In this document: piece after piece, positions 35,580-43,965 of the stretch
How positions within the stretch are numbered: the first letter of the stretch is position 1
Layout of the letters: every line of letters starts with the position of its first letter
Source of the DNA: Paenibacillus sp. FSL A5-0031
GTDB lineage: Bacteria; Bacillota; Bacilli; Paenibacillales; Paenibacillaceae
Length of the DNA stretch: 64,000 nucleotides
Direction of reading: 5' to 3'
Assembly: GCF_001956295.1 (NCBI RefSeq)
Contig: NZ_MRTD01000025.1
Span: 1-64,000 of the forward strand
Made by a program: the position numbers and the translations under genes
Notes under the pieces: generated by a model
What the model was told of the DNA's origin: nothing
Database searches by the model: none
Seen by the model: the letters and a program-made list of their open reading frames with translations, nothing else

Positions 35580-35660
35580 CTATTCAACGATTGCATCGAG
35601 GAGTTTGTTCGTTATTTCAGCTTTATCAATTGCCACAATAATTTTGTCAAACCTATTCAT
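35580..35660 (-). pseudogene. N-terminal universal stress protein fragment
   Basis: A 26-codon frame, MNRFDKIIVAIDKAEITNKL and six more residues, then TAG. It matches the first strand and helix of UspA proteins (usually KILVAVDGSE, then ALE). Its ATG overlaps the TGA of the MFS gene (ATGA), with AAAGGA upstream, so it looks like a formerly coupled gene cut short. Confidence 0.45.
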
Positions 35661-36892
35661 CGTCCTTTCTGTGGCAGTTCGTAACTATTTCGGCTACCTA
35701 CAAAACGGTTTCTTCCTGCTCCTATACCGACTAAAAAGAGTAAGACCGAAGCGCCAAGCAGAATGAAAAGTGGTAAATTCCAACTATTTGTCAAATCATG
35801 CAGAAATCCTATAAGGGCAGGACCGATTGCGGCAAGAAGATATCCGATCGATTGCGCCATGCCAGACAGTTCCGCTGCTTGATGCGCATTTTCAGTACGT
35901 AAACCGAAAAACATCATGGACAAACTAAAGGCGCAGCCTCCACCAATTCCAAGTATTATTATCCATAACAGAATTATATTGGAGCTACCGTATAGAAGTC
36001 CGAGCGTTCCCGTCATAAGCAAAATGGTTATGATGACCACTAACAAACGTTGGCTAAACATGCGCCCAGCAATAACGGGCACAATAAAAGTAAATGGAAG
36101 CAGAGCTAACTGCATTATCGAGAGGTACCATCCTGATTGGTTTGAGTCAATTCCTTGCTGCTTTAAAATTTCAGGCAACCATGCGATCAACACATAGAAA
36201 ACCATGGACTGTATACCCATAAACAAGGTTACTTGCCAGGCAAGAGGGGATTTCCAAACATTCACATCCTTGCTGGCTATCTGTTTACTCATCGTGGTTG
36301 TTTGCTTCGCTTGATTTCTTAATTGGGGTAGCCAACAGAGAATCGATACAAAGCTTAGAATCCCCCATATTCCCAATGCTCCCTGCCATTTTAGACCTGC
36401 GTTCACGGCTAGCGGTACACTGATTCCCGATGCGATTGCTCCAAATAAACACATTGAAATGGAGTAAATACCTGTCATGGAGCCAATTTTATTTGGGAAA
36501 TCCCTTTTGATTAAACTTGGCAATAATACATTACATATGGCAATTGCGAATCCAAGAATTGCTGTCCCAATATACAGATTAGCTGCGCCAGATAAAGAAC
36601 GTATTACAATGCCAACAGTCAGAAAGATTAGGGCAATCAAAATAATACGTTCATCACCATACCTTCGTCCTAATTTTGGTACTAGTGGCGATAATAAAGC
36701 AAAGGCAAGCAAAGGTACCGTTGTTATTAGGCCGGCTAATGTATTTGAAATACGAACGTCATCCCTTATGAAACTCACTAGAGGACCGACTGAGGTTAAA
36801 GGAGCACGTAAATTAGCTGCAATAACAATAAGGCCGAGAATTATCAGTCCTATAGAAGATGGTACGGCTTTTTTATTTTGTTTGTTCGACAT
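35657..36892 (-). CDS. MFS transporter, CynX/NimT family
   Basis: A 411-residue, 12-helix transporter. IVIAANLRAPLTSVGPLVSF in helix 1 and the following GLITTVPLLAFALLSPLVPK are characteristic of the CynX/NimT/YycB group (cyanate or 2-nitroimidazole transport in named members). The ATG follows AAGGAG. The upstream 217 bp (36893-37109) are very AT-rich with TATAGTATAGTATA repeats; an XRE-cupin gene stands upstream in the same direction but behind a terminator. Confidence 0.85.
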   Translation of the reverse strand: MSNKQNKKAVPSSIGLIILGLIVIAANLRAPLTSVGPLVSFIRDDVRISNTLAGLITTVPLLAFALLSPLVPKLGRRYGDERIILIALIFLTVGIVIRSLSGAANLYIGTAILGFAIAICNVLLPSLIKRDFPNKIGSMTGIYSISMCLFGAIASGISVPLAVNAGLKWQGALGIWGILSFVSILCWLPQLRNQAKQTTTMSKQIASKDVNVWKSPLAWQVTLFMGIQSMVFYVLIAWLPEILKQQGIDSNQSGWYLSIMQLALLPFTFIVPVIAGRMFSQRLLVVIITILLMTGTLGLLYGSSNIILLWIIILGIGGGCAFSLSMMFFGLRTENAHQAAELSGMAQSIGYLLAAIGPALIGFLHDLTNSWNLPLFILLGASVLLFLVGIGAGRNRFVGSRNSYELPQKGR

Positions 36893-37046
36893 TCTTCATT
36901 TCTCCTTCCTGAATGTATACGTATAATTTATTTCCTGATGATTGAAAAACTATGAATTAACATCCGCGCGAATATTAAAAGTATAGTATAGTATATTATT
37001 TTTAACAAGTGGTATTGTATAATATATATTATCGTCTGAAAACAAA

Positions 37047-37088
37047 AATACAACTCTGAATTCCCGTCATGGAATTCGGAGTTGTATT
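37047..37088. terminator. Terminator after the XRE-cupin gene
   Basis: AATACAACTCTGAATTCC (37047-37064) pairs with GGAATTCGGAGTTGTATT (37071-37088), one mismatch. It lies 21 bp past the stop codon of the regulator. Confidence 0.75.
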
Positions 37089-37109
37089 AAATAAGTGGAT
37101 TTCTGACTT

Positions 37110-37676
37110 TTAGAAATCATACTTTAAGGATATATGGAGCACTGTTTCGCTATTCGAATGATTGGTATAAGAGTGAGGACAATCTGCACGAAAACTGATC
37201 GTATCATATTGATTCAATGTGTAAACCTCTCCATTGACTTGAATTTCAATGGAACCAGTCATTACTGTCGCAATTTCAGTTGTATTCGCATGATGACCTT
37301 CAGGGTGATACGAGCTATTCGGCTGTAAGTAAGCCCGACACATTTCAATATCGTTGCTTGCGTTTTTAAAGACTGGTTCAATGATCCAATTTTTTTGATC
37401 ATTAGAAAACCGCAGCCCTTCGCCTGCTCGATACAAACTAACAGGGTCTTCTGATTTCAACAAAGCCAATAACGGTAAAGACATGCCTTTCGAAATTTTC
37501 CATATAATCGCCAAAGTTGGATTTGTATCGCCACGTTCGATATTCCCCAGAGTAAGTTTGCTTACACCCGTTAATTCCGCTAATTCGTCTAAGCTCATGT
37601 TTTTTTCTTTTCTGTACTTTTTCAAGGCACCGCCGATTTGTAACACAAGCTGTTTTGATTCATCGATTTCATCCAT
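37110..37676 (-). CDS. XRE family regulator with cupin domain
   Basis: A 188-residue protein: an N-terminal helix-turn-helix (LDELAELTGVSKLTLGNIER, GDTNPTLAIIWKI; residues 22-60) and a C-terminal cupin barrel (HPEGHHANTTEIATVMTG, YDTISFRADCPHSYTNHS). The cupin presumably senses a small ligand. GAGGTG precedes the ATG. It likely controls the CynX-type transporter just downstream; the palindrome AGTATACT upstream of it resembles the AGTATAGTATA repeats before the transporter. Confidence 0.87.
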   Translation of the reverse strand: MDEIDESKQLVLQIGGALKKYRKEKNMSLDELAELTGVSKLTLGNIERGDTNPTLAIIWKISKGMSLPLLALLKSEDPVSLYRAGEGLRFSNDQKNWIIEPVFKNASNDIEMCRAYLQPNSSYHPEGHHANTTEIATVMTGSIEIQVNGEVYTLNQYDTISFRADCPHSYTNHSNSETVLHISLKYDF

Positions 37677-37837
37677 TTGATATTCACCTCAACAAAAAAC
37701 AATTATAGCTAGTATACTGTTTATCCAGACTCATTTCCATACAATTAGTATTGGATGGTGGACTATTCTCCTATGCAAAATTCTGACGTCTATGTAACTA
37801 TTCTGCCGATAGCTTAATAACATCAGCAGACAAAAGT

Positions 37838-38294
37838 AAAAAACCTCCCCGCAGCACCCTGCAGAGAGGTTCCCTCTAATAAAATATCTTTTCATCCCGC
37901 TTATCCTTAAGTATTTCCACCGCTTCCCGGAACCGCAAAGAGTGTATAATCTCCCGCTCCCGCAAATACTTCAAGCTATCCTGCAGATCCACATCGTCCG
38001 TTAGATCAATCAGCCACTGATACGTCGCCCTAGCCTTCTCCTCCGCCGCTATATCCTCATATAGATCCGCAATTGGATCGCCTTTGGCTTGAATATAGGC
38101 GGCCGTAAACGGTACGCCTCCTGCATTCTCATAGAATAAGGCGCTGTCATGAGCCACATAATGAGCACCTAGGCCTGCAGCCTTAAGCTGCTCTGGCGTT
38201 GCATCTTTTGTGAGCTTGTAAATCATGGTCGCGATCATCTCAAGGTGTGCAAATTCGTTGGTACATCATATTTGTAGGTGATGATTTTCCCATA
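37838..38294. repeat. 457-bp direct repeat, copy 1 (cotJC 3' end plus element end)
   Basis: From the terminator AAAAAACCTCCCC through the cotJC 3' part and about 35 bp beyond its break, this matches 59392-59848 without net insertions or deletions (both 457 bp), with scattered, mostly synonymous differences. The match stops at CCCATA on the right. It appears to mark the left end of a mobile island. Confidence 0.85.
37876..38262 (-). pseudogene. cotJC: 5'-truncated cotJC (spore coat manganese catalase), copy 1
   Basis: About 128 codons of the C-terminal part of CotJC, a spore-coat manganese catalase normally about 190 residues: TNEFAHLEMIATMIYKLTKD, then YVAHDSALFYENAGGVPFTA, DPIADLYEDIAAEEKARATY and EREIIHSLRFREAVEIL. 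Glu and His ligands of the di-manganese site remain (EFAHLE; AAEEKA; IIHSLRF), but the N-terminal helices are missing. The frame breaks just before TNEF, where an intact gene reads DIG-T. Its own terminator (AACCTC/GAGGTT stem, T run) remains at 37838-37868. Confidence 0.85.
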
Positions 38295-38639
38295 CACAGC
38301 AAGGCTTTTCGATTTTGAATATTTAGGTATTAATGCTTTTTGACTATGAAGCGGCAACTCAACAACCAAAATCTCGCCTCACGCTGCTGATAAAACTTAT
38401 TGATTCAAAGTCGTTGGTCTCTCAACATAATACCAAGATCGTTCAATTATCATTCCCAAGCTCAACGAGGCTGTTTATTACCAAGAAGAGCTGCCGGCAT
38501 ATAAAAAGGAATTCAGGCCAGTCTAGATGCATCTAATCTTACTACGCCACCTTAAAAAGGTCGAATTCTCCTTACTTAAGAAATTTGCTGAATGAATAAC
38601 AATACTCCCATAATTATTCATTTACCACTCACCTTCCAA
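38263..38639. other. Non-coding left end of island A
   Basis: The first 32 bp match the start of the second island (59817-59848). After that I find no supportable gene on either strand; short frames exist but lack ribosome sites and recognisable motifs. Probably decayed element DNA. Confidence 0.4.
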
Positions 38640-38954
38640 TTAATTCAACTCTTCTTTGAGTGGTTTCTCCTTTACAACATTGAAAAAAAATCCATCACTT
38701 ACTTCTTCTGGAGTTATGAATTTAAACTGTGTTTTAAAAGTAACATCATCAAGATTTACGGGTATTGCGATAAAATTATTATTATATGTATCCACAACTG
38801 CATAATCAGTATTATCAACTTCAATAACCCAAAAAGATTTTGTAGTAGCTGCAAAATCCTTTAATGAGAATTCGTACATTGAAATAAGAGCCGGGGGATG
38901 CTTTCCCACAGGCTCTCTATAAAAATCACCATACGATATAATATTTATCAACAT
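38640..38954 (-). CDS. Hypothetical protein, 104 residues
   Basis: Not recognised. The sequence is beta-rich with repeated hydrophobic-polar alternation (SFWVIEVDNTDYAVVDTYNN, FIAIPVNLDDVTFKTQFKFI). No signal peptide or membrane helix. Its ATG overlaps the stop of the upstream small gene, so the two appear to be a translationally coupled pair. It lies near the left end of the island. Confidence 0.45.
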   Translation of the reverse strand: MLINIISYGDFYREPVGKHPPALISMYEFSLKDFAATTKSFWVIEVDNTDYAVVDTYNNNFIAIPVNLDDVTFKTQFKFITPEEVSDGFFFNVVKEKPLKEELN

Positions 38955-39175
38955 ATAAAGTAACTATGTTTTACCTTAAAAATCAAATCTTTACAATGGA
39001 ACTTAATGCAGTTGTCTACATTGCTTTCATGGTCAATTATTTTAACATCAAATTGTTCTTTAAAATACAGATCTTGCATAAAGGACATCGATGAAATGCT
39101 AGACGGGCAATTGAACATTATCTCGATGGCGATTGAAACCGTTAGGTTATAGCGTTTATCCTTAACAACAATCAT
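38948..39175 (-). CDS. Hypothetical protein, 75 residues
   Basis: Not recognised. AGAAGGATGG lies before the ATG. The C-terminal half (QFDVKIIDHESNVDNCIKFH) alternates like beta strands. It is coupled to the following 104-residue gene by a 7-bp overlap. The 281 bp to its right (39176-39456) hold no gene I can support. Confidence 0.4.
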   Translation of the reverse strand: MIVVKDKRYNLTVSIAIEIMFNCPSSISSMSFMQDLYFKEQFDVKIIDHESNVDNCIKFHCKDLIFKVKHSYFIC

Positions 39176-39456
39176 CTTACCATCCTTCTATATGGCCAGG
39201 TCAGCGTCATAGTCCCCACTGCTCTGGTTACTTCGACTAAATATCATAAGTACTGCAGAGGATCGTCATCCGATAGACAAACTGCCGCTTATATTTACCT
39301 TGAAAACAAAAATAGACAATCATTCATTGCCAACCAATCAATAAAGCATTTTTTCATTGCATCCGCAGATAATAAGAAGCACTATCAGGAGACGTTACGC
39401 AAAAGGGCTCGGACCCGTTACGTTAGAAAGACCGACCCTCTTGAAATCCATGCTGC

Positions 39457-41217
39457 TCAATACATATGAACAGATTCTTTAATATTTTGAAAATTATATA
39501 ATCGCGCGTAGGATCTACCTTTTTGCATTAATTGTTCATGAGTACCAACTTCTATAATCTCACCATTTTCAATTAATATTATCTTATCAGCATGAGTAAT
39601 AGTGGAGAGACGATGAGCAATTATAATTGTTGTTCTATTTTGGGCTAATCTTTCAAGTGATTCTTGAATGAGATGTTCCGATTCTAAATCGAGAGCAGAT
39701 GTTGCTTCATCTAATATTATTATGTTAGGATTCTTCAAGAAGACTCGGGCGATTGCAATCCTCTGTTTTTGTCCCCCAGAAAGCTTTACACCACGCTCCC
39801 CGATCTCTGTGTCATAACCTAATGGAAGATTTAAGATAAATGAATGTGCATTAGCTGCCGTCGCTGCCTCTACTACCTCCTTCTCAGTTGCATGCGGCCG
39901 ACCGAAGAGAATGTTTTCCCGAATGGTCCCACTAAATAGAATATTATCTTGTAATACAATACCGATTTCATTTCGCAAGCTTGTTAATGTTATCTGTTGA
40001 ATATCTATGTCGTCGATAGTAATGATTCCTTTCTGGATATCGTAAAAACGAGGAATTAAACTAATCATCGAGGATTTACCACCACCACTCATTCCAACAA
40101 GAGCCACGGTTTCCCCAGGTTGAATTTTAAAACTAATATTTTTAAGTACCCACTCACTCTTATCATCATAACGAAACCATACGTCATCAAAATGAATGTT
40201 CCCATATACATTACTTACAGACTGTGCATTGTTGGAGTCTACAATGTCATAAGGTTCATTTAATAATTCAACTACTCGTTCCAATGATGCAGTCGCCTGA
40301 GTCAATTCTGTTGATGAATTAACCAGTCGACGCAATGGACTATAGAGTCGGTCTAGAAATCCAAAAAATGCAACAAAAGATCCGACAGTCAACTGTTCAT
40401 TGATGACTAGATATCCACCATAAGCGATCACAAGGAGCGGAGCCATATCTGTCAATGTATTTATAATACCGTTTGTTAAAGCATTCCATCTAGTGTGCGC
40501 CAAAGCACTGTCCAGAAATTTCTGGTTTCTTTTTTTAAACTGCCTTTCTTCGTAATTTTCCAATGTAAAACTCTTGATAACTGGAATGCCACTAACCCGT
40601 TCATAAAGATATCCCTGCATCTCAGCAAGAGATTGGGAACGTGATTTAGTTAATGTTTTTAGCTTCTTGTATAACATTTTGACGGCAATTATATAGAGCG
40701 GAAAGATGGATATGGCAACAAACATTAATGAAAAATCCATATAGTACATGATAACCAATGCAATTGAAAGTGTGATAATATCCAACCAGATATTCATCAT
40801 TCCCGTTTCTACTAAACTTTTCGTTTGTTCCACATCGTTCATTATGCGGGATATAACTTCCCCCACTTTTTGGTTCTGATAGTAGCGCAAAGAGAGCTTC
40901 TGAATATGATTGTATAATCGATTCCGTATATCAAATAGAACTTTACTAGTAATTAATTGTGCAAAATATTGACGATAATATTCAACCGGATACCGAAGCA
41001 CTATAAATACTACAAAAGCCATACCCATGACAAAGGAAAGCTTTGATAGCTTAAGTTCTGATGAAAGCGAACTTAACAACAGATCATCCACGACATACTT
41101 AATAACCAAAGGCATCGATAGCGGAATACTAAATTTAATAATGCCTATTATTAGAGTAATGATGACAAGTTTCCAATATGGTTTTACAAATTCATAATAG
41201 ACTTTAAGATTTGACAA
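39457..41217 (-). CDS. ABC exporter, fused membrane and ATPase domains (MsbA/LmrA type)
   Basis: A 586-residue half-transporter: six membrane helices (residues 1-310) and a nucleotide-binding domain with Walker A VGMSGGGKSS, signature LSGGQKQRIAIARVF, Walker B IIILDEATSALD and switch His in IIAHRLSTI. Closest in feel to Bacillus YfiB/YheI multidrug or lipid exporters. The start is TTG 41217 with GGGGGGAGTG upstream, giving the usual MSNLKVYYEFVKPYW; a TTG at 41241 is less likely. No C39 peptidase domain is fused to it. Confidence 0.9.
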   Translation of the reverse strand: MSNLKVYYEFVKPYWKLVIITLIIGIIKFSIPLSMPLVIKYVVDDLLLSSLSSELKLSKLSFVMGMAFVVFIVLRYPVEYYRQYFAQLITSKVLFDIRNRLYNHIQKLSLRYYQNQKVGEVISRIMNDVEQTKSLVETGMMNIWLDIITLSIALVIMYYMDFSLMFVAISIFPLYIIAVKMLYKKLKTLTKSRSQSLAEMQGYLYERVSGIPVIKSFTLENYEERQFKKRNQKFLDSALAHTRWNALTNGIINTLTDMAPLLVIAYGGYLVINEQLTVGSFVAFFGFLDRLYSPLRRLVNSSTELTQATASLERVVELLNEPYDIVDSNNAQSVSNVYGNIHFDDVWFRYDDKSEWVLKNISFKIQPGETVALVGMSGGGKSSMISLIPRFYDIQKGIITIDDIDIQQITLTSLRNEIGIVLQDNILFSGTIRENILFGRPHATEKEVVEAATAANAHSFILNLPLGYDTEIGERGVKLSGGQKQRIAIARVFLKNPNIIILDEATSALDLESEHLIQESLERLAQNRTTIIIAHRLSTITHADKIILIENGEIIEVGTHEQLMQKGRSYARLYNFQNIKESVHMY

Positions 41218-41284
41218 TAGGAAGTCACTCCCCCCGTTCAACGTTTTTGATTGAATTTTCGTGATATCTCAATTTAAGTCAAAC

Positions 41285-42655
41285 TTACGCTTTTTGTATA
41301 ATAGCGATTTCTCTATTAAATATGCGATGAAAACGATATAGCAAGAAAATTGCTCGGATGAACAAATCAATTGCCATGGACAGCCATACTCCAGATATTC
41401 CCATGTTGAAATGAACAGAAAGAATATATACTCCGAGGACTCTAATCAACCACATGCCAATAGCAGTGCTATACATGGGACTTTTAGTATCTCCCGCGCC
41501 TTGCAGAGCTCCCGTAATAACCAAACCGATTGCCAGAAAAGGTTGTGCAAAAGCATCGATTCTCAATGCTGTAGTAACCATATTGATAACGTCCGCCTCG
41601 CCGGTAAACCATGATGCAGCTAATGGAGAGAATACAAATAAAAGTATACCAATACATGACATAAAAATTACCGCTATTCCGGCACTAAGAATACCATACT
41701 GATAAGCATCCCGATTCCTGCCAGCTCCTAATTGTTGACCTACCAACGTCGTTGCTGCTATTGCAAATCCATAACCTGGCATATAAGAGAAAATTTCAAT
41801 GCTGCCTGCAATCGAATGTGCGGCATAAACTTTGGTTCCAATACTAATGATCATTCCGAAATATAGTACCTGTCCTGTCCGCATAATCAGACGCTCAACA
41901 GCAGCCGGACCGGATATCTTTAATAAAGGAAAGGTCAGATCACTAGATTTCGTTCTAAGCTTAAACGCCAAACTCGTTTTTTGAATATACATAAAAAGTG
42001 CAACACTTCCAATGATTCTAACAATAACAGTGGCATATGCTGCTCCTGCTATTCCCCATCCCCCATAACCAAATAAACCGAAAATGAACACAAAACCAAG
42101 AATCACATGGATGAGATTAACCCATATTCCAATTTTCATCGGTGTCTTTGTATCACCTGCTGCTCGCAAAATACTGCCAAATACCGTCATCAGCGAAATA
42201 AAAACAGCTGGAATTCCAACAATACGAAGATAAAGCGCACCATCTTTAATAACTTCAGCTTCTGCACCCATTAGTCGAAGCAATGATTCGGCAAAAAACA
42301 AGGTAATGACTCCAACCAGTAGACCCGCTAGAATACTTAAAATCGTCGATTGTTTGGCAATAGCATTGGCTCGTTCATGGTTTCCCGAACCAATGCTTTT
42401 GGCAATAAGAGAAGACGTTCCGACCCCTAAAGCCAGGAATATGGCTAGGTAAATTGCAATAATTGCATTACTTACGCCGACCGCAGCAACTTCGCTTAAG
42501 CCCAGTTTAGAAACAAATAGCGCATCAACAAAACCGACAATGGTTTGTAGAAAGTTCTCAATGACAGCTGGGATTCCGAGAGCCAATATTATTTTTATCT
42601 TTTGACGTTTATTCGTATCTTGTAGCAGTATAGTTGTAGGCATAATGATTTTCAC
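41285..42655 (-). CDS. MATE family efflux transporter
   Basis: About 456 residues in 12 helices, of the NorM/DinF-like MATE fold: LALGIPAVIENFLQTIVGFV at the start, QQLGAGRNRDAYQYG in the middle and GALQGAGDTKSPMYSTAIGM in the second half. It exports cationic compounds in exchange for Na+ or H+. The start is GTG 42655 or ATG 42643 (AAGGA upstream). A CsoR-type operator sits just upstream, so expression probably responds to a metal or other thiol-reactive signal. Confidence 0.88.
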   Translation of the reverse strand: MKIIMPTTILLQDTNKRQKIKIILALGIPAVIENFLQTIVGFVDALFVSKLGLSEVAAVGVSNAIIAIYLAIFLALGVGTSSLIAKSIGSGNHERANAIAKQSTILSILAGLLVGVITLFFAESLLRLMGAEAEVIKDGALYLRIVGIPAVFISLMTVFGSILRAAGDTKTPMKIGIWVNLIHVILGFVFIFGLFGYGGWGIAGAAYATVIVRIIGSVALFMYIQKTSLAFKLRTKSSDLTFPLLKISGPAAVERLIMRTGQVLYFGMIISIGTKVYAAHSIAGSIEIFSYMPGYGFAIAATTLVGQQLGAGRNRDAYQYGILSAGIAVIFMSCIGILLFVFSPLAASWFTGEADVINMVTTALRIDAFAQPFLAIGLVITGALQGAGDTKSPMYSTAIGMWLIRVLGVYILSVHFNMGISGVWLSMAIDLFIRAIFLLYRFHRIFNREIAIIQKA

Positions 42656-42692
42656 ATCCTTGATTAAAATTACACTCTTAATTAAAGTAACA

Positions 42693-42712
42693 TATCCCCC
42701 TAGGGGGGTTAT
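42693..42712. promoter_or_regulatory. CsoR-type operator before the MATE gene
   Basis: TATCCCCCTAGGGGGGTTAT, with the perfect core CCCCCTAGGGGG (42696-42707). G-tract palindromes with an AT flank are the known binding sites of CsoR/RcnR/CstR-family repressors. It lies 38 bp upstream of the MATE start and 50 bp past the end of the CsoR gene. Confidence 0.7.
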
Positions 42713-42727
42713 TTTAATTGTAAAAAA

Positions 42728-42761
42728 AAGCGAACCGGCTCAATACTAGGTTTCGCTTATA
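42728..42761 (-). terminator. Terminator of the CsoR gene
   Basis: Minus strand GCGAAACC and GGTTCGC form the stem (one bulge), followed by eight T residues. It directly abuts the stop codon, separating the csoR transcript from the MATE gene. Confidence 0.75.
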
Positions 42762-43064
42762 TTATCGAATGAAATGATCTAATGCTTTATTCAAATCTTC
42801 TAACGTTTTCTTCTCGCCTCTTTGCAGCGCATCAACAACGCAACTCTCTAGGTGGTCCTTCAACAACAACTTTGCTGCATTGTCCAACGCTTTACGAACT
42901 GCAGCTATTTGGAGAAGAATATCCGAACAATCACGCCCGTCAGCTGTCATTTCCTTCACGGAACGAACATGGCCTTCTATGCGAGATAACCGATTCACAA
43001 TTTGCTTTCTGTACTTATGCTCATGATGGTGTTCGTGTGTATGTTCGTGATCGTGATCGCTCAT
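42762..43064 (-). CDS. CsoR/RcnR family metal-sensing repressor with His-rich tail
   Basis: A 100-residue all-helical repressor. The Cys46, His71, Cys75 set (DCSDIL; KDHLESC) has exactly the spacing of the Cu(I) ligands of CsoR. The first 17 residues contain eight His (DHDHEHTHEHHHEHK), recalling nickel/cobalt sensors such as InrS. So copper or nickel is possible. ATG 43064 has GGAGG upstream. The likely target is the palindrome before the adjacent MATE gene. Confidence 0.87.
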   Translation of the reverse strand: MSDHDHEHTHEHHHEHKYRKQIVNRLSRIEGHVRSVKEMTADGRDCSDILLQIAAVRKALDNAAKLLLKDHLESCVVDALQRGEKKTLEDLNKALDHFIR

Positions 43065-43155
43065 AGAAGGACCTCCCTTGCGTTGAATAATCAAACTATA
43101 TCGCATTTACCTTGCGATGTAAACTGAGCATTGGTAATATTATTAAATTCGGTAA

Positions 43156-43935
43156 TCACTGTATATGATCTAGTGTTTTAATTAAGTCACTAAATACAGC
43201 TAATACGGCCGTATCCTCCACTTTTAGTCCTGATTGGTAATACACAATACTCCCCTTCCCTTTGTTGTCTTGATTACTTATATTAAGAATGTTCTTTAGA
43301 CGATTTACTGTACCGTAGTTACCAGAAAGAATTTCCACTCCTGAAGGAAATACCGTTCTAATACTATTGATAAAATAAGGAAAATGCGTACATCCGAGCA
43401 CAACTGTATCGTATTCCTCCAAGCGATATGATACCAGCATTTGTTTTAAGTAAGGGATGACCTTCTCCTCCCTAAACTCTAATCGTTCAGCAAAATCAAC
43501 AAGACCAGGTAATGCCACTCCCTTGACATTATCTTCAAGTTCCAGACTTTTCAACAGATTCGTGTACTTTTTTTCCCGCAAAGTTAGGTTTGTAGCTAAA
43601 ACCATAATATTTTTTTTCGATCCTTGCCATTTCCTAACAGCTGGTTTAATCGCTGGCTCTATCCCTACAATGGGAAATTCATAGCGATTACGAAGATCCT
43701 CAATTGCGACACTGGTTGCAGTGTTGCAAGCAATAACCAAAGCTTTTATATTTTGCGCAGCTAGAAACTCCGCGGCTTGAAAGGTGTATTTTTTTATGTC
43801 TTCTCTAGACTTCTCTCCATAGGGTGCATTCAAAGGATCAGAGTAAAATATATAATTTTCGTTGGGCATGAGGCGAAGCGCCTGATGAAGCACAGTGACT
43901 CCACCTATGCCAGAATCAAAAATACCGATGCTCAT
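43156..43935 (-). CDS. murI: Glutamate/aspartate racemase (MurI family)
   Basis: A 259-residue cofactor-independent racemase. Asp7 and Ser8 (GIFDSGIGG), the catalytic Cys70 in VIACNTATS and Cys182 in LGCTHFPYF are all present, so it should be active. MurI makes D-glutamate for the peptidoglycan stem. Here it directly follows a D-aspartate-ligase-like gene (30 bp gap), and in enterococci such ligases are paired with an aspartate racemase, so the product may be D-Asp rather than D-Glu; sequence alone cannot decide. Confidence 0.88.
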   Translation of the reverse strand: MSIGIFDSGIGGVTVLHQALRLMPNENYIFYSDPLNAPYGEKSREDIKKYTFQAAEFLAAQNIKALVIACNTATSVAIEDLRNRYEFPIVGIEPAIKPAVRKWQGSKKNIMVLATNLTLREKKYTNLLKSLELEDNVKGVALPGLVDFAERLEFREEKVIPYLKQMLVSYRLEEYDTVVLGCTHFPYFINSIRTVFPSGVEILSGNYGTVNRLKNILNISNQDNKGKGSIVYYQSGLKVEDTAVLAVFSDLIKTLDHIQ

Positions 43936-43965
43936 ATATGATACCTTCCTTGTATTTTCAAGATT

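Noticed and set aside
37876..38238. A complete small catalase-like gene
   Set aside because: The apparent start Met is internal (in HLEMIAT). The N-terminal third of CotJC is missing and the upstream DNA is foreign, so it is a fragment.
39142..39473. A plus-strand open stretch ending LEIHAAQYI
   Set aside because: Open for about 110 codons, but without a usable start codon or ribosome site. It overlaps the 75-residue leftward gene and the end of the ABC exporter antisense, so it is probably chance.
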